Shown: positions 1 through 13,400 of the stretch, in pieces | Numbering within the stretch: position 1 is the stretch's first letter | Layout: every line of letters begins with the position of its first letter | NCBI GenBank assembly: GCA_023333565.1 | Contig: JAJKFH010003045.1 | Span: 186,001 to 250,000, forward strand | Origin: Puffinus mauretanicus | Lineage: Eukaryota; Chordata; Aves; Procellariiformes; Procellariidae | Length of the DNA: 64,000 nt | Reading direction: 5' to 3' | The notes under the pieces: model-generated | What the model was told of the DNA's origin: nothing | What the model saw: the letters and a program-made list of their open reading frames with translations, nothing else | Database searches by the model: none | Made by a program: the position numbers and the translations under genes

Positions 1-3000
1 AAACCTGGTCCTGTACTGGACAAAGAGTCCATGAAATGAATGTTTATTGTCTCAATATATCCGTTGCACTCAACTTTCAAAATATTTTTCCATAGAACCA
101 TATTTCTAAGAATTGTAAATACTGAAAAACCAGTAGAAGACCCTGAGGTGAAATGACTAGTTTTCAAGTGTGTTTAGAACAACAGTCACCAAAACAACAG
201 ACTGAATTCTCTGCTTCTGTTTATTATGCGTAGTGCCATAGATCAACAAAAATTATCATTGCTCTGTTATCTTTTTACCTGTTGGTGTTTCTGAGAAAAA
301 TAATTACATAAGAGCAAAATACAATATTCTGCTGAACTTGTAAAGAAAGATACGTTACTGAATTCCAGTTGTTGTCACTGATAATTAGCTTTCTCTGACT
401 CTGTAAAGTGCCATGGAACAAAACCAACAAATAACGTGGCACTGCAATTTACAGCGGCTCAAATTAGTATTTTTGTACAAATCTGGTTTCAAGGCTAGAA
501 AGAAGGTTAAGAGGGACTGTATTGTCTCATGTAGCACTAAAACATATTTAAATATGCATTTGTGTTTTGCTGGGCTGAGTTAGAGACTTGGAGTCCAGCA
601 GTCTTTCAGAACGCTGTCTTGCTTTTAGCAAAACACTTAAACTCTGTGAAAACTTTTAACCTGGTTCATACTCATTTTTGACTTTGTCCTTCACGGATCT
701 GGGTTGTGAGTGGCATTCACTGTACTGTGGGAGCAGGAGGGCTTGTACTAGCAGTGTTTCCTTTCGCACTTGCTACCAAAGTAGTGTTTTGGCCCAGGCG
801 AAGCAGTTCTTGAATTAAGGTTTAATTGTAGGTAAACTGTATATTCGAGTATAAATCATCCCACCGATGTCGGCATACACCTGCCAAGTGCCCTTGTGAA
901 CCTGCAATCAGACATCACGTTCGCTTGACAAGTATGAAAGCATTTATCAAAAAACTTATGTTAGCAAGTGTGCCAGAAACTTCTTTGTGGGAAAGAAGTG
1001 AGTTCTTTTGTTCTCCCTCTCTCAATTGTTAGTGATAGTGACTCATGCGTTGCTTATAGCCTCAAAAATACAATAGCAGTAGTTCAGAAAGCAAATGGGA
1101 GCTCTGCTTTTCTTTATGAACAGGTGGTGAAAGATTTTAAAAGAAAGGAGGCAGCCCATCTTAGAAGAATTTGAATCTTTGACAGCTGCAGCAGCAAGCT
1201 TGACCAAAGGTGAGTGAAGAAACAGATATAAAGGGAACGATCACAACTTTTAGTTCGGTCTGATGCTGTCTGCTTCTGATGCCAGAGGAAAGATTGTGGA
1301 ACTGTGGAAAAGGAACATGACTATGATTTATGCCTGGTTTTATATGTACATGTTTCCTTTGAGCTGTACTATACCTGTGTCCTTTGTGGTTTCCTTCAGA
1401 GAGAGCATTTGTAAGCTCATCTTTGCTGGAGTCCCTGTTGATAAGGTGCATTTGTTCATTGTCTGCTTCTGATGCCATGAAGCTGAAGGAAAGGAAAACT
1501 TCAGCGTTAGACAGGAAGATCAATTTGAGTGAGTGGCTCCCTGTGGCAGAAGTTTACGTTAGTGAAGTTGTTGCTTTAGCGCTAGGAGATATCTCATGCC
1601 TGTTTATCATTGCATTCACGTACTTGCTTTGAAAGTTTAATAAGATTAAAGCTTTATTAACACAACTGTGTTTCTTCCATTTCACTCAAACAGATGCAGT
1701 ACTTTTTCTATGGGGGATTACCACATCTTTTGTTTGCTTATATTTTATACTTCAGTATATATATTTTTTCCAGTGTAAGAAGAGGTGTTGAGTGGACTAC
1801 TTCTACATAGTAGTCATAATTTAGTTGTGAGAGATGAGGTAATCTGGTAGCAAAGCATTGGTATGTTAGTCAAGAGAGGTGCAGTCTAATCCTTTTTGCA
1901 TAATTATTTGTGTTGTGGTCTTGATTTGATTCCTGTCCTGCTTGTCTGCATCCTTCTACTTGTCAATTTACAATGTAAACACTTGGGTGTATGGATCATC
2001 ATTGCAGTGTGGCATGCAATCAGATCTCAGATGGGATCTCTAACCCTAATGTAATACAAAGAATTAGTAATAACAATGATCTCAGAATATTACATGAACA
2101 TTGAAAGTATGTTTCACAGCACTGTTACAAGATACAGTAGAAAATTACTCATTTTACTGTATAGTAAATCAACAGATAGTTAAATGCCTTGCCTGAGATG
2201 ACAGGAAGGCTGTGGATTATGTGGAGGAACTAAGCAGCATCTAGACCTCTTGACTGCCAAGTTTGTACTATGATCACAAGATCATGGTAAAGTATGGACC
2301 CCCCCGAGATGTGCCCTCCAGCCACTTCAAGTTATTGGTAAACCTGAGAACTGTGATATCAGAAAGCGTAACCCAGCTCATGTATGGAGAGCACACAGTC
2401 TGTGCTCAGGTGAACGGGTATAATTTTGTTGGTTGTTTTTTGCCTTCAGCTGCTGCTGCTTGGGTATTCTTGGCCTAAAAAGTGAGTGATGGCTTTGCTA
2501 TTTGCTGTGGACATGCTGGGCCCAAGCTGAATCAACTGGAGCATTGAAAGTTTTCATGAGGGTAAAATGAGGACACTGAGTATCAAGAGACTTTCTTTCC
2601 TTAGTAAGATGTTAGGCATCATCCTTCAAGACAGATAATGGGAGGTAACTTGAAGGACAACATTGAGACACCAGATCTTTGAAACAACTTCTGTGTCAAG
2701 CCTGCCACTTCTCAATTATCCTGTTTCTACCTTTGTGTGAGTTTAGCCTATTGAGAGGTGCCGTGTTAAAGTCTCTGAAGCCTGAACTTCTATGTCACCT
2801 TTAAACAAAAATTGGTTTGGGGTCAGATTCAGTCAGCGCATAACTACAGACAATTGCTAATTTTCTGTGATGCCACTAGTTTCTCAGAATTGAAGCTTTT
2901 GTTATAAACACCCATTTTCTCCCACCTTCTCCGATTTCTAGCCCTCAGGATTTCAGAAGACAATTCAGTATGTGACTGAAATGAGTTTTCAGAAATCTTC

Positions 3001-3374
3001 GGAAAAATAGTTCTGAGAAACATGAATGGATGCCTTTCTTCTCAGTGGGTAACATTTCTGGACTTAACAAATGAGATCATTTCATTTTAGTTGGAATATC
3101 ATTGAGGAATTGGACTGAAGTGCCGTCACAATTTCCCAGTCTGCCTACTGGCCAAGTAACTCTGAACAATGACAATTTTAAAGTTGATAGAAAATCTTTG
3201 AAGGAAGATGTGATGGGAGCAATAACAACTGTGCTGCTTAGATAAACACATTTTTTTTAATTAGATCTATGTGGTTATAGGCTTGTCAAGTGTTTATAAC
3301 GAAGCCAGAGAGCAGTAATACAATACAAAGAAAACATATGGAAACAATAAATGAACAATATTTTCAGGCAAGAC
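1..3374. other. unique non-coding sequence, no gene seen
   Basis: AT-rich single-copy-looking sequence. The longest open frames are about 60-120 codons, have no recognisable domains, and are no longer than expected by chance in a window of this size. No CR1 3' signature, CpG cluster, long microsatellite or RNA gene is visible. It is probably intergenic, lying upstream of the CpG island at 20.2 kb. Confidence 0.6.
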
Positions 3375-3570
3375 AGAATCTGCTAATTAAATTTACTGAT
3401 GACATAAAATTGGAAGACAATATCAAAACAAAGGAGAACTGGAACATCATATAGGAAGCACTGCGTAACCTTGAGGATTGGAGTAATAGAAATCAGGAGA
3501 AGCTTGACAGTATGAATCACAAAGTCATGTACTGGGGACTAAGGAAAAAAATTTTGATGGAAGAGAGGAG
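3375..3570 (+). mobile_element. decayed CR1-like LINE fragment (reverse transcriptase region)
   Basis: Plus-strand translation from 3380 reads LLIKFTDDIKLED, a good match to the LINE reverse transcriptase catalytic block F-A-D-D-T-K-L, with the double Asp at 3398-3403. After one stop (TAG near 3452) it continues as EALRNLEDWSNRNQEKLDSM, matching the CR1 block in which a run of acidic and basic residues precedes L-x-x-W-(A/S)-x-x-N. Stops and drift show it is old and non-functional. Sequence up to about 3740 may belong to the same insertion, but I cannot align it by eye. CR1 is most likely, and another clade such as L2 is possible. Confidence 0.55.
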
Positions 3571-6500
3571 ATGTGCAGAAAGAGTAGCGGTAAAACACAT
3601 GGATGCAGTTGCCAACTGCTAGTGTACTGTGGACCAGCACTAAGTTGTGCCCAGATGAAGGCAAATGAAATCTTAAAATGTCTCTGGTTGCTGTTTCAGA
3701 ATATGTGGAGCAAGCTAATCCTCCCCAGAGAGACAACCTGTTTAATGTAAAAGACAATGTTGACACAAGAACAAATGGAAAGACGTAAACGTAAAATACA
3801 AAGTAGGAGAAGATTTCTAACTAAAAACTAAATGCATTTACTTTAAGCTTTAATTCCCACGCTTCTAGTATAAGAGAACACAAATTCATGATTCAAGGCT
3901 TCCTTGCCAGTCATGTTATCAGTTATGTTCCTAGAATCACAGCTAAAACATGTGCGGGCTCGTTTACTGTCAGTAATACTTTTCCCTACTAAAATGTAGC
4001 AACCTCCAAGAAACCTGGGAAGCAATCTTAAAGAAAAGCCGAAGTCAAGTTACCAATTGTATCAGGGTTCACTAGGCTGTGCCAGAGCAAAACTGACCCT
4101 GCATAATTTGTCTAAACAATAAATATAAATGGAAAGAGTGGATTTTAATTAAGCTGAGGATCAAACAGAGGGTCTCAGAAGTGCAGTGTCTCCTAGTCTG
4201 CTCTTGGGAGAATCTTCAGCCCAACCCCCCAAAAGCAAAATCAGTTCCATCTAGGATAGGGGAAAACTGACTTGCATGTTAGAGCAAAACTGAAACTGAA
4301 GGTCAGCAAAGGGAGAAAGTTTCTTTCATAAGTAAATATATCTTAAAGAGACAGAGCCTGAGCCTTTTTTATGAGCTAGGACTTAGAAGAAATCTTAGTT
4401 GTGTAGGATTCTGTGTCAGTGTTTGCAAAAGTGCTCGCTTCAGTCCAATTCCACAATCTCAAACTGGTAAACCACCAATAACAAGGATAATAAATACTTA
4501 AGATTCCAAGACACAGACTTGTAATGAACCAAGGAACTAGACTTGGTAATACTACCCGGAAAATTAATCCTGCTGGTTCTGATGAAAAGAGAGCATGGAG
4601 AAAAAAAATAAAAAAAAGGTAACCTTTGTATGCTAAAGGATGCAATGCATTCAAAACATATTTAAAACATATTGAAAACATAATAATTAGCTGCATGGAT
4701 CCCCTTGGGTGAGGTATTCAGCAAGTGCATGTGAAAACCTAATTCCCTCTCTTAGTGTTTACAATCTGAGATGAATCTAATGAACTGATGTCAAGAGTCA
4801 GTAGACCATAACTTTGCAGATTTCTTCAGAAATGTGACTGATATCTTACCAGGGTTATCACAACTCATATGGAGACCATGAAAAAGCATAATTTGCAATA
4901 AAAATAATTATTTTCCTTTAACCAGTTGTAATGGGGCCTCTGTTTGAGGCTACCTATTTAGTTTTAATTAACTCTAATGTTTTTCAGCCAAGGGTCTCTC
5001 TTGGGCTGACTCATCCCCACTTTCCCCCTGAAATTTCAGCCAGAGCTGTCAGTCGTTTCACAGTATGAAAAGAAAAGAAGAGGTTGTTTTTCAGTTTTAA
5101 AACATCTTAGAAACTCGGATGCTTTTGTGGTTTTTTCAGTTTGGCAAGAGGGTGGACTGTGTGTCAGGACTGGGCCTCTTGTGCCTGTGAAAATTGACCT
5201 AAATTTTGCCATATCAGAAGCCTTTGAAAAAGAATCTCACTTCTCATGTTCTGGGGAGATGTGCTGAATTTCATAAATTCATAAAGTAAAATAAAACAGT
5301 GGGTGGGAGAATGACAGAGACTGGATGAGAAGATGGTGGGAGAGAGGGGACATGAACAGGAAACTAGGACTGGCCTTATGAAGGTGTTGGATTGGCTGTG
5401 GGGGAGTAGAGACAGATTTACCTAAACAGTCTGGTGTGCGTGGGGACAAATACATTGGACAAACAAAACAGAAATGACAGGATGTATGGGAAGTGAGAAA
5501 CTGAGACTGAGCAAGAGCTGTTCCCTATAGGACTGGAAAGATTACTTCGCCTTCTAGGGTATTATAAAAATAAGAAAGAAATGCCAAGGTTCTATTATGA
5601 TGAAAATCATTGAAAGCTATAGAATAAATGATTATTTTCTGTCTTCAGATTTGGCCAGCTTACAGTGAATATGGTGAATGGTATTGGAACATGCATGAAA
5701 TAAGGAGGAAAAAAGGACTTGAGCTGCTGTTGCTTTGAAAGGTGGATTACTGCTGCATCGTTGAGATATCTAAATTATGGTTTTGTACTTTCATCCTGGT
5801 AAAATCTGTATTTCAAAAGGAGATTCAGTTCACCGAAGACTCACACTACCTAAATTTGGTGCATAAAGACAAATGACACCAATCTCCCCTTGAGTGAGTG
5901 GTGTTCTTTTTGTGAACCAAACGAGGAAGCAGGGATCTGTGGAAAAACAGCACCAACTCAGATAATTAAAATCCATTATAAGGTACATATGCAAAGGACA
6001 TTAATTAAGGTGGTGGAGCTGACATTCGCTTTGGCATTTCGCAGCCTTCAAATGCTCAGAATTGCAAACTTAATTAGTGTTCTTTTAGCATCCTTTTTGT
6101 GTGTTTAATGTTGTGTATTGTTTGTATAGAGGTAGAGCCTGGAAGCCCTAGGCAAGTATTGTAAGGTTTTGTAGTCACAACACAGAATAGCTGTCAGAAG
6201 CCCAGATTTTTCAGTTACTACTGACTTGGACTACATTTGGAAAAAAACTGAGATGTATGAACTTTGTTTTGGGAACAGGAATAGCGGTGTGTAGTCCCTG
6301 ACTTGTCTATTTAGACTGTGTGCTTTTCAGAACAGGAGTCGTGTTATCTTTGTACAATTTCTACTATCTTTTGTTACCACCTTAGGACTCTAAATTCTGT
6401 GGTGATAAAGATGGTTAGTAATAATTTGTAATATAAAACCTTTTAAAATCCTTAAGCCTCACTGGTGCATGTCAGAACTCCCCAGCTGGATGTTGCAGGC

Positions 6501-9500
6501 TGAGTGCTGTTAACAGACAATAGAGATTGTAATTTTGTTTCGTTGTAAATGCTTGTGGTTTTGAAGACATCCATTCTTTTCCTTCCCACAGAGCTCAGAG
6601 TGATTTGGGCTTGCAGTAGTGACCGTGAAAGTTTCTGGCTTCTATGCATTTCTTACAGTATTAGATAAGCTGCTTGGTATTGTAACACATGAAACAGCTA
6701 GAACCGTCTTCCCTGAAAAATGCTTGAGTGACCATCACTCATCTCCTCAGGCAGGCAGGCGGTCAAGGACAGTCTGGCTGTCTTGTTCTTCATCCTGCAG
6801 TCCCCTCTGACTGAGCTGGGAGAATAGGGCTTCCTCAGGTCAGGAAGCTTGTCTGTGGAGCTCGCTCCCTGTGGATGCCAGCCATCGTTCTGCTCCAGCT
6901 GTCTTCAGGTCTCTGGGTGCAGCTCTTCAAAGTCAGTACATTTTTTGGCAGCTCTGTCTCTCCCTTCTTCTTTAAACTTATTTGGTATGTTTAATACAGG
7001 GAGGTTGTGATGTCCACTTAAGTGTCTACTAGCCTAGAAGCCTGGATTAAAGGTTTCGTTAAAAGAAAAAAAAGATAACAGTAGGCTAAATTTGTTGTCG
7101 TCTGATTGCGTGGAAGTCTGTAGAATTACACCTGGAATGACTCTGGTGTAATGCGTGTGGCGAACTTGTGACTGACAGGAGAATTTGGCTCAGTTTGCAG
7201 GCGTGTGGATGAAGTGCAGGATCAAAACTTTCCATTCTAATTGAAATAACAAGAAAAGTCATCTCGCGCTCAGACAAACTTCGGTTTCATCAGCTGCCTT
7301 CTTTTGATCTGCAGTAAGTACCAGTGATCACACTTTAAATGATTACTTTGTTATGTACGGGAGAAGTGCTAGTGTAGATGTCCTAATGACGTCCCCCCCA
7401 CCACAGAAGGTGACACCAGAGCAAACAAAAATAGTGGGCATAGCTAGCAAAACTGTTCTCTTGCAATCAAAATGTAAATAACACTTTCAGATTGAGGCTT
7501 CACTGCTATATAATGCTTTCTTTGGGATTGCATTGCAAGCAAAAAGGCAAATTACTTTAGAGAAAACCCAAATCTCTGTGGAATAGAGGTCTCAAGCGTG
7601 CTAGTTCTTCGTTGGCCATCCTGCAGCGCAACCAGCAAACTGCAGCTTAGCCAGTAAGCCTTTCAGACCCACTAATCTGGCCTTGATGAAAGTGGAGGCT
7701 TTACAACAAAGCTGGAGAATTGAGAGGCAAGTGGAGATCAGGTAAAAAGTAAAAGGAGTTAACCAAAATAGATAGTATTAGAACAAGGGTATCTATTTAT
7801 ATTGTAAGATAATTGATTTTTGATGAGAAGAATATGATCTCTCAGGACTTCAGTGAAGTAGTTGGTGTGTTGCCACAAAGAAAAGTGAGTCAAACAGGCA
7901 AAAGTGAGGATTATGGTAGGAATGGTGACATAAACAGGCGAGTTCAAAGTTCCCTGCTTATTTGGGATTTTTCGTGATTGTGTCCCGTGAGCCCATTAAA
8001 CTGGTTGTTTTGTACCACGTTATCTACGTGAAACTAACAGGTTGTGAAGGAAAGACTCATGGAAAACATGAGGTAAGCAGCAAAGGGGCGAACCATATCC
8101 TGGGCTTGCCAAGCTCTGTCTGGATTGATGACTAGCAGGAGTCAGGATGTCATCACTACGTGTGTGTAAGTCATGCATGTTTTTTTAGGCCTGTGAGATT
8201 TGGATATGCTAAATTGTCAATGATTGGATGAAGTGACTGAGTGCTTGACATGGTCTGCTGGTAAGTCCTGGACAAGTGCAAATTCCACTCTCTGTATAGT
8301 GTCGGTAAGTCTACAAAAGGTCAATTTTCTAGTATTATATGAAGTAGACCAAGACTTAATTAGCTAGTTTGGGAAGGTGTTTGCAAAGTGGACCTAAAAG
8401 GGAAATCTATCTCTCACTCTTGGTTTTATCTGATTTGTATACCACTATCTAGATGTGCTTGAAAAAATGCTCTGGAAGTAGGCAGAAAATCCGAGTTCCT
8501 TGTTTGGACTGGGTGGGATCTCTCCCAACCTTTGGAGTGGGTGAAGAATAGGACAGGTGGACTGGGACAGTCAGAAGGGAAAGGGTCAGTGTGGAAAGAG
8601 AAGTAAGTTTTGGCAGCAGTCCAACACAGTTTGTCAGAGAAAACAGCAGTCTTTCATTTGCCAGTGACTGGCCAGACAGGAGACTTGCTCTGGAGTCGGA
8701 ATCTGCTAGAAGCATTCCTCACACTGTGCAAAGCAGTAATTTCAGCTGCATTTCTGCTCACTCTGAACACCTGCAAATAACCGCGCTGTTAAAAAAAAAA
8801 ACACCTGGAGGGCTAAAGAGGGGGGAACACTTTGGAAATGGAGAACTTCCTATACAGTTTCTGGGGATTGAGGTTGCTTGCTGAGCTGATTTATTTTTTT
8901 AAGTAACTTAAGTATATGTGTTTGAATTTATTTTCCCTTACTAAGTGGGCCTTATAACCTGCTGTTGTTTTGCCATCTTCTTAGTCATCACATTGCCTTA
9001 CAGGGTTTGGGGAAGAAAACAAGGAAAAGATATAGCCACTGGCAATCTCTGATCTGAATTTGTTTAATAATAGCATCCTGTTTACTTCTTTTTCATGTTT
9101 CCCCACAAATATTCTGTTCCACATTTACTTACTATGCATGAGGACTGTCTGCTGAAGGAAACTTAGCTCCTGTAGTAGGAAGGAACCACATGCAGTCCCT
9201 GTAGGCTAACAAAAGGTTAAGTGGACTTACTAGTGCTGTGAATATAGTAGCATATACTCTGAAGTTGATTTTCTTAATAGCTCTGATTTGTGTATGTACA
9301 TGTGGTGCAGAACAAAATAGAGTTTAAAAAAAAGAGGTGATGAACTCTTGGTATCCTACTCCCTGTCATAGCATAAATGACTATGAAGGATGCTGAGCAG
9401 AGGAGAATCAGGCCCGCTTAGGTTATTAGTCTTTTTCCTAGGTATATTTACGATACCTGCAGATTAGTCATATATTTGCAATGTTGGATGGTTTTCCTCC

Positions 9501-10400
9501 ATTTGTATGCAAGGATGTGCTGCTCCCAGTGGAAATAAACACAAAATAACTCCCGCTCTCTTCAGTACCAGTGGGCAGTTGGGAAGTGTGTGTGTCATGC
9601 TGGAGCTGTGAGTTCAGGCTTGACAAACTGTTATTACTCATACTTAGTGTTATGGTGGTGCCTACAAGCCATGGCCCTGCCATTGCAGGTACTGGTAAAA
9701 ACATTGGATGGAAACCTTGATCTTGGTCTGTATAATACATGTGGTTCCGGTATGATTTTCATGTATGTGCATTTAACAGAATTTTAATGACTGTATGGCC
9801 TAGGCTAGGTGCATGTTTTGTCTGCTTAGTTTTTAAATCTGAAATGCATCAGCCAGAGATTGTGGCATCCCTTGTGACCATGCAGTAGTCACAGGATAAG
9901 TCACCTTATATACACAGGGTAAGAGCAGAAAGGTTGATTCCTGTCTTTTTCTCTTCATGAAGAGAGACAACACAATGAAAAATTATGATAATTAGTAAAA
10001 TAAGCAGCATTTCCAGCATACCAACCACTTCCTTGTGGGTGAGCGGTATGAAGGCATCATCCTTAGCCTAAATTTTATTATGGTGGGAAGGAGGCTCCAG
10101 TGTTATTCTTATGGATTTTCTTAAGTTCTTCCTGTTGAAGGACAGCATGGGAGAAAACATCACGGTGTTTGAGGGAGTTCCAGCCTGATGAATAGTAAAC
10201 GGTGATACCTGGCAGACCATCTTTCCCCATTGTCTAGATACGCCATTATGCCCTGCCTAAGGGTGTTCAGTGAAGGTGGAGGTGCTGCAGCTGCTAGAGA
10301 GCCATTTCTTTGATCCACTTGAACAAGAAAATGTGAGCACCAGCCCACAGAGATTCTTTTTCTGTGACTGTAACGTATGTAATTTGTTTGTTGCAGTGGT
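3571..10400. other. unique non-coding sequence, no gene seen
   Basis: Nearly 7 kb with only short chance open frames (maximum about 106 codons). There are no repeat signatures of recent elements and no CpG island. Isolated donor-like words, for example GTAAGT near 8263 and 8303, lack a convincing paired acceptor and open frame. An A run of 11 lies near 8791. Confidence 0.6.
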
Positions 10401-10407
10401 GTTCCCT

Positions 10408-10448
10408 AACAGGAATATCTAAGGATCAAAACAGGAATATCTCAGGAT
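10408..10448. repeat. two-copy direct repeat, 22-bp period
   Basis: The word AACAGGAATATCT followed by (A/C)AGGAT occurs at 10408-10426 and again at 10430-10448, differing at one base, so the unit repeats with a 22-bp period. It looks like a small local duplication and runs directly into the hairpin that follows. Confidence 0.8.
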
Positions 10449-10473
10449 AGGATAATTTTAAGAATTATCCTAT
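10447..10473. repeat. perfect 11-bp inverted repeat (hairpin)
   Basis: ATAGGATAATT (10447-10457) is followed by a five-base loop TTAAG and the exact reverse complement AATTATCCTAT (10463-10473). As RNA it would form an A/U-rich 11-bp stem, too short for a pre-miRNA. The two bases flanking the arms do not pair, so the stem ends there. Confidence 0.85.
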
Positions 10474-13400
10474 TGGAGTTTATCTGTGTAGGTTCACAAG
10501 TATGGTCCTCCAGAATCACCAGACAAGTGATTTCTTTCTGGCTGGCAAAATTTCTTGCACTCTGAATTTCCCTTCTGCACATCAGGCTGGATGCTGTCTT
10601 GGCAAGCAGTTCAGCTCCTGTATTGCTTTTAACCCTACCCAGGATCCTCAGAGTAGGCATTCCTTTGTCTGCACCCACTGAGGGTTGTGGTCTGGAAGCT
10701 GTGCTCGAAGCACACCTGCCTCACAGGGAATAGTGCTGAACTGAACACATCACAGCAAACACAGTCGCTTACATCAGGAAACAAGTAAATAACCAAGGGT
10801 GCAGCAGCATTGTAATTAAGTAGTCGAGAGAGCTTGGACCAAGACTAGATGTCCCTTTCCCCTGGGATGTGCTCTAACCCTTAGGTTACTTCTTTTTGGC
10901 CTTGTAATTCCGAAATTGTTTGTTACACTGTGACAGAAATCCAGTAGAAGTTTTCTTGTCCTTATTTCCTTGGGCACTTTCATGCTTATTCGCAATTCTA
11001 CTTTTGTCTTAACTTCAGGCATTGATGGATACACTCTGGTGAGTATTGCTATGGTAGTTTAAGACGTGACTGCTTGTTCTGCCCCTCTGGTGTGGGTTAC
11101 TGCTTCACATCAGAGCTGTCAGAATGAACGTGTGCTGGGGCTTCTACCTGATGACAAAGCCAAGCTCATAGATAGATGATAAAGATGCATCTGAGTTAAG
11201 ATGCTGGATTTTAGAGGGGAGCAGGCAAAATGTAGGTACGCTTTTCCTTATGCTGACTTTGGTAGAGGGATGGGAGCTCCAGCCTGAGGTGACAGCTAAC
11301 AGCTGCAGAATGGAAACATGTTAAACTGATGCAGCTGTTGCTAAGTGACTGAGCCAAATTTAGCATTTTAATTTAGCAAATTTAACAAATTAATTTAGCA
11401 TACAGGTGTTAATTTATTAACTTAACTATAAATATATTTATGTTCCTTTTTTTCCTCTTTGCATTTGAGACTGCCTGGCAATAATGGGAGAAAATTAATT
11501 TGAATCCCTAATATTGTCTGGTTTCACCATTCTTTCCTAGCTGATCCTGTGATAGGATTTATATCTTGCCATCTGATTCCTTAATTGCAGTTTGCAGTGA
11601 AGAAAACCATATAATACTTGAATTGCAAGCTAGTCTCTGTTAGAAGCAAATGAAATAATTATTTGGAAAACCAATCAGGAAGCATTCAAATCTTCCTTGG
11701 TGACATGCCTACTTTAGTTGTATAGCTTGCTTCCTTCTAGATCGCAAACATCAGCATTAAGATTAGCCTAGCATTGTGAAAGCGCTTACTCGGCATTTCA
11801 TCATCAGAATGAGTACTGCTGGATTTTGTGATACTGCTCCTCTGCCAATGTCAAACGGATTTAGGCATAGCAACCCTCACATGCTCATGCTGAAACCTGG
11901 TCGGTCCTGATACAGCATGTTAAAACAAGAGCTTCCAGTTGGATGCACTTTGCTTTGGGGATCGGCTGAGAATTCAGAGACTGATACGGATACCTTGCAA
12001 TTGGATACCCATGAGAATAGAAGAGCTGAACTGAAAGAGATTAAGCAGCTCTTTGTACATTCTCCCCTGTGAAGCGTAAAGAACTGAGAGCTTCATTGTT
12101 TTGTAACCACTTAAAAATTAAAGGGGAAAAACAATTACTTCAGCACGGTCCTCTTGAATATGGTTTTATTAAATGTGCTCTTCCCAGAAATCTAGGCATA
12201 CATGCAAAAACTACGAAATCCTCCATACACAGATTTTACAACAGAGCATTGTCCATCACGGAACGTAAATGTTCCCAACCCCAGTTCCCCGTGAGCAAGT
12301 AGCTTTCCCACAGTTTCAGACACAGTCCGCATACATCAGCAGTTGGCTCACTTTCTGCACTGTTCTTTGAAAATTATTTACCTTATGCCTCTGGGCCCTT
12401 TTTCTCTATACAGCCATTTACATCTTCCTGTCTGGGTGGGTTAAAGGCCATTGTCAACAGAAAATAAGTTTCAGTATCATGTTTTTCTGCAAGGCTGCTG
12501 TCTGCTAACACAAAGCCTTTGGACAGAGGCTGCCAATCTGATGCAAACGGCAATATTAAATGTTTCTTGCCTATAGTTCATCTGCCTGCTGAAGGTTAGT
12601 TCTCTGTCTGATTGCATTGAGTCAGGTCTGCTCCACTAGGTTTGTATCTGCTGTAATTGGAAGCATTCAGAGGCTTGATCTAGTCTGAGAACAGAACTGG
12701 GAGACAGGAACGCCTGAATTCAAGAAGCATAATTGCAGTAGTTTTGCTGCATGGCCTGAGGCTACTGGTTGAGCTCTTACCTCATTTTCTCCATCTGCAA
12801 TACTGCTCATAGCATGGTTTAGTGATTAATTTATGCTGATGAAGTTAATTATTTAGTAAGAATTGAATAATTTGATAAGAATCTCTACATATCCCAGAAA
12901 ATGTGGCAACAAGAAAAACAAAATAGCCAGCCCTAAAACTGTTAATTAACAAACCCAGACAAGATGGTGAGATTCAGGACAGAAACCTCATCAGAGATAC
13001 TATAGCCAGTTAGAATGGTGCATTTTGTCTAAACTGAAGATCCTAGATTAAGTTATTCTTCCATGACTAGTGCAACTTACGTTCCTCTGATTCCAGAGGC
13101 AGCTTGACAGGAGTGTAACGTTAGATGATGGCACGTTCCCGAAACCTCAGTTTTATCCTGGCAGTTTTGGAAAATCTACGTAGTATGCTAAGGTAGCCAG
13201 TGAAAAAGCTCGGGGGTTGTGTGTTGTTATTTTGCAGTTCCTGCAGGTATATACAAGGAAGCAATTGGAAAGGATTATGCAATAAAATTAATTTATTTAG
13301 ATTTCCTGTGTCCTGCAGAACAATCCATGACTCATCAGCGATTTGGAGAGCGCTGAGATGTACATCATATCAAAGGAATTCTGCAGGGCCAGCTCTCTTG

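Noticed and set aside
10447..10473. Hairpin considered as a miRNA precursor
   Set aside because: The stem is only 11 bp and is not extended by flanking pairing. A pre-miRNA needs about 30 bp.
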